Assembly (NCBI GenBank): GCA_023014335.1
Contig: JAECYW010000024.1
Span: 372,001 to 436,000 of the forward strand
From: Galerina marginata
Taxonomy: Eukaryota > Basidiomycota > Agaricomycetes > Agaricales > Galerinaceae
Direction of reading: 5' to 3'
Length of the DNA stretch: 64,000 nucleotides
A program made the translations under genes and the position numbers. Numbering within the stretch: the stretch's first letter is position 1; every line of letters begins with the position of its first letter. Of this stretch, positions 57,979 to 64,000 are shown in pieces. Under the pieces are notes generated by a model. It made no database searches. It was given only the letters and a program-made list of their open reading frames with translations, and was not told the origin of the DNA.

Positions 57979-59988
57979 ATGTTCTTACAAACCTTCACCT
58001 TCTTCCGACAACTTTGGACCTTTCTTTCACGAGAGTCCGCAATGCGTGGAATTGCCACAGCAGACGATGTCCAGCAATTTCTCGAAGGAGTTCTCCGTCT
58101 CTCGTCTGGCCAATCTTTGGACCTCGTCTTACAGCGCGCGATTGGTTATGAAGAAAATCTTAGGAGACTTTTCGCAGGTGATCGTGGACACGTTGACCTT
58201 CTAAATCCATTTATTGGCCTCTTCGACGTCTTCGCCCAGAATTTCAACGCATGGAAGGTAGTTGGAAGGCCGTTCGCCGAATACCATGACGAACACTTCA
58301 TTATGCCACTGCCTCCCCATCTCCGGAAGGACCCAGGCACGCCTTCTATCGTTTCTACAATAGACGAATTTAGGTTTAATTGGAACATTTTCACTCACAA
58401 TATACTCTCTAACATATCCTGGGACAACGTCATTGCTGCCGGCGGTTCTATACAAGCTTGTCTGGAGCCTTTCAAAGGCAATCCCAACGCAAAAAAAAGA
58501 AACGAGTGGTATCAATCGGCCTTTGCAACATCAGATGTTGACCTTTTTTTTTGGGGGCTGTCCGAAAGCCAGGTGAGTTCGTTTGGCCTCCCTCTCTTTG
58601 TAAGCGTTACTGATAGTTTTGTAACTTAGGCCAAAACCAAGATGGTGGAGATTTACAAAGCTATTTGCGCCACAGTTCCTTGGGAAGTGGTTTGCGTACG
58701 CAAGGCGCATGTTGTTTCCATCCACAGTACGTCTGACCCTCACTAATGTGGTGTTTTCGGTTCATCCAGTTGATTGACTTCATCATAGCCCTCTTTCCAG
58801 CAAGACCGGTGCAGATTGTCTTGAGATTATATCTTTCTCCTGCCGAAATTCTGGCAGGTTTTGACATTGACTCTGCCTGCTTTGCTTATGATGGTGAGAT
58901 TTCAATTAGCACTTTTTAAAGAAGAAACCAAGGCCGATTATTGCGTTACGCCCAGGTCATCGGGTGTGGGCCAGTCCAAGGGCTCTGGCTTCTTGCATCA
59001 GGCAGTGTAACACTGTAGACATAACAAGAAGGTCGTCTTCGTATGAAATCCGGCTAGCCAAATATGCTAGGCGTGGCTATGAAGTCTATTTGCCATCTCT
59101 CTCGCGTGAAAAAATTGACCCTTCAGTTTGTTGTCTAAGCACCTTTATTTTGTGATTTACGCTCTGATCTTGAGACTTGTAGATCTTTCATGACCTGTCT
59201 CCCAAACGTCTGAATGGCCTGGCCTATTTGCTTGTCCTGGAGCGACTGTCCTTCATGGACCCTGTCCTGGACCCTGCTTTGGATTACCCCAGAATGCATG
59301 TTCTTGTCCGCGGTGTTGTTTGTGCTGGTCCTGGACGCCTGCGCAATATCAATCTGCAATCCAGTGACTATGATATTGCATGGGTAATCCCATATGGTCC
59401 GCTCTGGACAGCTCGAAGGATTTCAATATCTGTTACGTTGATTGTAAATTTTCTTCTTGGTGCCTATTTTCCAACTTTCTTAATTGCTTATTTTAGAACC
59501 TTCGTTTAAACGGTGAGTTTATCTTTAACGAATACACCTTTATGAACAAACTTAAATTATCAGGATCATGGCCCTTACTTGGGGCTGGTCGCCGTCTCCA
59601 CCGTCACCCTCTCTACGCCGGCTCAATGCCTGCCTGCATAGGCAACTTCTGCCCGGTAATTATATTCATTTATTTTTACCTTGCATTGGCGCGCTTCTTA
59701 TCCTATCCTCTATAAAGGGTTGCCCTCCCCCCTACAGTGTGGAAGAAAGACAGCTTGTTGCCTCCGAGTCCAGCAAGTATATCCGTGGCCCTCTTCGGTA
59801 TGACCTACACTTTAGAATATTTACAACTTGAGCTAACTTGAAGTAGATTTATAGAAACAAATCCTGGACAGCAGTTACTTACAGGAAGCTTCCACCCCCT
59901 TGATATGGAAGGATGGGAAGATGATGCCTATGGTTTTGGCAATCAACCAAATGATGAAGACCAAGCGACTGTTGCTGCCGTTAATTAA
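57979..59988 (+). CDS. Fungal 'ankyrin repeat protein' C-terminal-type protein, no ankyrin repeats visible
   Basis: Nine exons (57979-58572, 58630-58726, 58789-58893, 58956-59125, 59183-59443, 59497-59512, 59564-59655, 59718-59797, 59847-59988) join in frame to 518 residues. The exon at 59497 is only 16 nt. The C-terminal 320 residues carry the blocks of a mushroom family usually labelled ankyrin repeat protein: 'ICATVPWEVVCVRKAHVVS', 'FPARPVQIVLRLYLSPAEI', 'LAGFDIDSACFAYDGHRVWA', 'CNTVDITRRSSSYEIRLAKY', 'RRGYEVYLPSL', 'LNGLAYLLVLERL', 'IPYGPLWTARRI', 'GRRLHRHPL' and 'GSFHPLDMEGWED'. The N-terminal 200 residues ('LDLVLQRAIGYEENLRRLF', 'WSESQ'-like end) show no obvious repeats. The function is unknown. 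It appears intact. Confidence 0.82.
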
Positions 59989-60895
59989 CTGCCTCTTATT
60001 CTGTTTGTGTGTATGTTGATCCGAAATTGAACACATTGTTTGCATATAATGGTGAATTTTTTGTGCTTGATTTCCGGGCTGGAACCGCCGCTGGTGCTCC
60101 CTCCTATTTAGAAGTTCCAGTCCATTATATCAATAGAGGGGAGGATAGCTCTTGCAAGTTCCCCAGCGACTCTCAGTGGTGATCATCCACATGGATTGTG
60201 TATTTCAATTTCCTGTCCAGTCAGCATGTTACTCCCAACGGCTTGTCCTGGAAGCTGTCCTGGAAGCCACATCTGGTGCAGCCCACAGCCCTCATTCGAC
60301 CGAAATTCGCAGCAATTCCTTTTACAAGTTCTTAGTGGCCATCACAAGTAGGCCATCAGCATAGAATACATTGCAAATCTATATCTATCTACCTGTCCTT
60401 AACTTAATGTAATAACTACTTGCTCCTCAGGCTTTGACAAAAAAGGGGGAGGAAACATACCGGTGTGGGCGTGAGGGTAGGGTCCAACGCTGTTGTATGG
60501 GGCAGCGAGGTTAGCGCCATCGTCGTCTCCATTGGCCTGTTCGGGGCGAGTTCACGTACAGGAACCACCCAGTGGGGTTCTTCATCCGTGACAGGCCACG
60601 GACGCGAGGTAGATGTGGGGTGCGGGGTTGTTTTCGATGGGTTGCGGCTGTCGCAGCGGCCTCCTTCAGCCTATCAGGGCCGGATCTATTGGTTGAGGAG
60701 TGAGGCCGAGAGGTGGGAGGAGAGCGGGGTAACTTACCAGGTGGTCCGGGGCCAGCTATCTTCGCCTGCTCTCACTGTTTGAACAGATTGTACGGAGCGG
60801 CGGGGCTCGGGGCGGGGTGTGATTTGTCGTCTGCATCGGCATTCCTAAGCTTTTCGTTGAAGCGGGTTTGGTAGCGGGACCCGCGGCAGCGGCAT
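59989..60895. other. Intergenic, no gene recognised
   Basis: A plus-strand frame at 60465-60782 is Gly/Ser/Val-rich and G-rich in composition, and its antisense is equally open. Neither has a recognised domain. Confidence 0.35.
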
Positions 60896-60959
60896 CTACC
60901 TCGCGTTCATGTTCAACTATCCCAGTCGGTATGGTGGTTGACGATACCACCCCAGTATA
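60896..60959 (+). repeat. 65-bp dispersed repeat, copy 2
   Basis: This near-identical partner of 50648-50712 is again followed within 0.6 kb by a cluster of the same small hairpins. The repeat and the hairpins may therefore belong to one larger mobile or duplicated module. Confidence 0.8.
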
Positions 60960-61495
60960 CAATACAGTGCAGTCGGCATGAAAAGGATGGAGGTGAAACC
61001 AAGTTGTGGGGGTTCTAAGAGAAGAAGACAATTGCGATGCCTCAAAATGAACAAAAAATGGATCGCCGTTCTTCCGTACTACAAAGCTGCAGCAACACAC
61101 AACGGATCGATGGCTTTGGATACCTTTGAAAATATAATGAAAAAGAGGTCAGGATGGAACAGAAGAACAGGCTCACTTTATCGTCTGCGTATCGCCGAGC
61201 AAGTAACTTATTTTACGGGTTCAGGGCCAGCAAGAGACATCGGACTGTCAGAAGGTGAGATGTGTCGAGTCCGTGTGTCGACTTTATATATCAGAGAACC
61301 TGCCAGAATGTTGAGAAGGCTGACGTATGACTCGTTTACCAAAACATAGTGTTCTGATAATATCTGGCCGACGACGTGAAGAACGGGATATGAAGACAGT
61401 TTAGATTTGTAAATTGGCCAGCTAGCAGCACCTGGTAAAATGACGAAAAAAATCCACGAGAAGAATCCGAGTACGGAAAGTTTGAATCGCCTTCC

Positions 61496-61735
61496 AGCAA
61501 CACCTAGCGGACGACGAGGGCGATATTGGGGTAAGAATTCTACTCGGAATATCCGAATCGTCGTCTAGCAGCACCTAGCAGACGACGAGAACAGACGCGG
61601 ACGACGAGAGCGATATTGGGTTAAGAATTCACTTGGAACATCTGAATCGTCGTCTCAGCACCTAGCAGACGACAAGAACAGGCTTGCGACCCTCCATCCG
61701 TTTTCCAGCAACACCTAGCGGACAACGAGAACGGT
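61496..61735. repeat. Hairpin cluster 2: four stem-loops with the same 13-nt core
   Basis: Core AGCAACACCTAGC or AGCAGCACCTAGC occurs at 61496, 61567 and 61707, with an 11-nt variant at 61656. The copy at 61558-61588 has a perfect 9-bp stem TCGTCGTCT/AGACGACGA. The others keep 3-9 pairs. The first three are embedded in a tandem unit of about 71-89 bp containing GCGATATTGGG and TAAGAATTC. A weak further copy lies at about 61423. All four are in the same orientation as the first triplet of cluster 1. Confidence 0.82.
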
Positions 61736-61799
61736 GACAAGCACTGTGTAAGAAATTTTAATTTCAACCTGAAATGACGATTCACATCGCTCTTTAGGG

Positions 61800-62317
61800 C
61801 AGACACGTGTGACTGCGTGACTATAACGCGTTCGCGCGTTCCGGGCTACGCCCGGAAGATTCCGAGACACGACCTTACCCTCCAACACCATTGGACATCA
61901 GTGGAAATTATCAATTTCTGACGGAGACCGACTGCAAACAATTGAGAGCCACTGGCGAGCAACGGAGACGAGGTAGCTAAATTTGCATGACCGTTGGATA
62001 TCAGTATTGCCCATCAAATCACAACGGAGGTGGGTAAATAGCTACTGTACATTGTAGATTAATTATCACGTCCATTGAAATCTGCTGGTGTCCACTGGTG
62101 CTTCAAGTTTCGCGTCCATTGGACTCCGTTGGCCGAGTACCAGTGTACTTCAGTGGAGTTCTGATACATATCCACCGGCATAAAATACTTATGATACAAT
62201 GTATTTTGGCCATTCCATCAACTAACGAGACAGAACATCAGTAGATCGCGAGGCGAAAGCAATAGCGCGACTTACGAAAAACAAAATAAAACAAGCATGA
62301 TAATGTATATGGCACAC
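61800..62317. other. Repetitive non-coding DNA with CCATTGGA/CCACTGG motifs
   Basis: Short variants of CCATTGGACATCAGTGG recur on both strands between about 61890 and 62180, next to the small palindrome CTTCCGGGCGTAGCCCGGAA (inverted at about 61839-61858). No gene is seen. This is the 3' side of the minus-strand gene at the right edge. Confidence 0.45.
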
Positions 62318-64000
62318 CTAATGGGGCAGACGGCGCGGGGTACAAGGGGCCCGGCCAAAGTACTCGAAGAATGTGCGACAGTAGAAGGGATAGGCCAACT
62401 TCTCAATCTCCAAGACATGATGTTCCGTTGTCCCGATCGACATCATCTTCAGCGCCGCGGCTTCTTCGCCATGCCACGAAGAAAGCAGGCGGCGGAAGGC
62501 CTCGACGTACTGCATCCTGCGATGCCAGTTCCTAGCGCCAAGTCCCTCTTCCTGAAGTGGGAGGTACATGCCAATGATTTTCTGCCCCGGGAAAATGGCC
62601 AGCACCATCTCATCCCTCAACCCAACCACCGAATCAGCCATCAACTCACGGGGGAAAATACAGCAGTCCAATGCCAAAAGCTCCAGGCGAAAATTGTGCT
62701 CATGAAGATCCCATACAACCTCCTGACGCGTCCGTTGATCCAAAGTGAGGTCGCCTGCTTCAATGGAAGTCGAGCCTTTGATCAACGCGCCGTTCCAGTA
62801 AACGGACGTGACGACGGAACTCGCGGGGATCAGGAAATCAAAAGTGGTTGCGACGTCGTCCACTATCTTGGCCTTCTTCAATGGCCTTGGAAGGCCATCA
62901 TCCGACCTCAAGGAATATGCCCTACCCAATTGCCACAGGAACTCTCGCCACTCCTGCGGTCCTGGTTTGGGCATACCGCGCCTAGTAGTAGCGGTGTGCA
63001 ATCGAGCGCCAGGATCCAAGGTCCGAGACAGGCAAGTCGATCGGAACAGCAGCCACGCAAGGAAGTAGACTTCGCTTCGAGTACTCGAAGACATAAGCAC
63101 AGCAGGATCTAGTACCGGATAGCCCCGTAGAAGGGACTGGTTGGGGTGGTCCCAGACAAGATGCCAGTCTGGACTGACAGACTTCAAAGCATAAGACCAC
63201 AACGAAGAAACCTCGGGGGAGTTTGGCGAGGGCGGGTCCTTGAACTTATCAAGATTAATTTGCCGTCCCGTCCTGACCCGACAACGTGGAATATAAGGTG
63301 CACCGAAAAGAGGTATAGAAGGCGCCGACGACGACAGAGGAAGCAATGGCCCGGGTGGCGGCGAATCCCCTAATCAAGCCAGTCAATTTTTGCGTCATAT
63401 CAGTGAGTAATAACTTACAGCTGTTGGCTGGAGGCAGACGGCCACCAGGGCCTGAACCTGTGGGCTCAGATGAGGAAGCAGCTGACGTAGAAAAAAAACC
63501 AGATAAGTCAACGAAATAAATAAGATACGAGTGGAACAATATCATACCAGATTCGGAAGGATCTACGATTTCACCCGGATGAGAGTCCGTCGCAGAATGT
63601 CCGATATTAATGAAGCCAATGCGGAGAGATTGACAAGCGCGGTTGCGAAGGGCAGAAGGGGCCCCTTCCCACACAATATCTATCTCATAACACATTCCCA
63701 GTTCCATGCTCGGCTTCGTTCGTTTGACAGGGTTTACAATATGTAGGAATTTAGAATACGCTGAGATTGGCCGAACCAGCCAATATGGAACACCCATATC
63801 GAAGAACTTCTGGGCGAGGACAAGATCCGGGGTTACGCACCCAATAATATCGGTGTTTAGGGGAAAATCCACTCCACAGGAAGCCCGCAGTTCGATCTCT
63901 TGCCATTTTGTAAAGTAATCCAGGCAGGCAAGAGCTTCAAGAAAATGACGTTGAAAGGATGTGAAAGTGATGAGGGTGTTGAGGTAGGATTGAGGGCAAG
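62318..64000 (-). CDS. Agaricomycete-specific protein of unknown function, 5' end beyond the window
   Basis: Exons <64000-63548, 63481-63419 and 63369-62318 join in frame over at least 520 residues. Recognisable blocks of this expanded mushroom family are 'HFLEALACLDYFTKWQEIE', 'NTDIIGCVTPDLVLAQKFFD', 'MGVPYWLVRPISAYSKFL', a Ser/Pro-rich linker, 'RSEVYFLAWLLFRSTCLSR', 'WREFLWQLG', 'RQEVVWDLHEHNFRLELLAL' and 'ARNWHRRMQYVEAFRRLL'. I know the family only as uncharacterised. It is multi-copy in Agaricomycetes and often sits among transposons. No signal peptide or membrane segment is seen. The stop is at 62318. The plus-strand frame of 271 codons opposite the last exon is a shadow. Confidence 0.75.

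Noticed and set aside
60465..60782. Gly/Val-rich plus-strand frame of 105 codons
   Set aside because: The ATG context is weak, the antisense is equally open and there is no domain.
62297..63112. Plus-strand frame of 271 codons
   Set aside because: It is antisense to the well-supported minus-strand last exon and has no family similarity.

Overview
The window looks like nuclear DNA of an Agaricomycete (mushroom-forming basidiomycete). The evidence is genes split by short GT-AG introns (about 43-95 nt), together with families typical of that class: a NACHT NTPase pair, F-box/leucine-rich proteins, DUF6533/DUF6534 multi-pass membrane proteins, a DUF6699 protein, an mpaB/Lcp-type oxygenase, a CFEM GPI protein and a fungal type-B carboxylesterase. 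No rRNA, tRNA, CRISPR array or bacterial operon was recognised. Exon coordinates are hand-built from splice signals and reading frame.

Layout. 0-14 kb is mostly minus-strand and surface/secretion oriented: a partial small secreted protein (left edge), a DUF6534 membrane protein (1.2-2.6 kb), a DUF6533 membrane protein (3.6-5.2 kb), a CFEM/GPI protein (7.8-8.6 kb), a nine-exon secreted carboxylesterase (9.3-11.7 kb) and a seven-span membrane protein (12.6-13.9 kb). 14-17.4 kb has no recognisable gene but holds a diverged 250-bp direct repeat. 17.4-33.0 kb is a tandem segmental duplication. Each unit is a NACHT gene (774 and 777 aa) followed by a non-coding-looking block B. The first unit was later enlarged by a 2.4-kb long-terminal-inverted-repeat element and an 824-bp hAT-like element whose paralogous empty site survives in the second unit. 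34-38.4 kb has a partly decayed mpaB-like oxygenase and another DUF6533 gene. 39-54.5 kb carries three unrelated F-box genes, a DUF6699 gene apparently cut at its 5' side by repetitive DNA, a 411-bp MITE and a cluster of small hairpins. 55-64 kb has a small lineage-specific gene, a 175-bp tandem repeat, a nine-exon gene of the fungal 'ankyrin repeat protein' C-terminal family, a second hairpin cluster, and an Agaricomycete-specific gene running off the right edge.

The genes do not form a pathway. The window reads as a gene-poor, fast-evolving accessory region mixing putative innate-immunity (NACHT), ubiquitin-adaptor (F-box) and membrane/secreted families with several DNA-transposon remnants. 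The most unusual structures are a family of small hairpins with a constant 13-nt loop and covarying stems in two clusters 10 kb apart, the long-TIR element whose arms contain arrays of a TGTCCGCAAA motif, and the before/after transposon insertion preserved in the duplicated NACHT unit.
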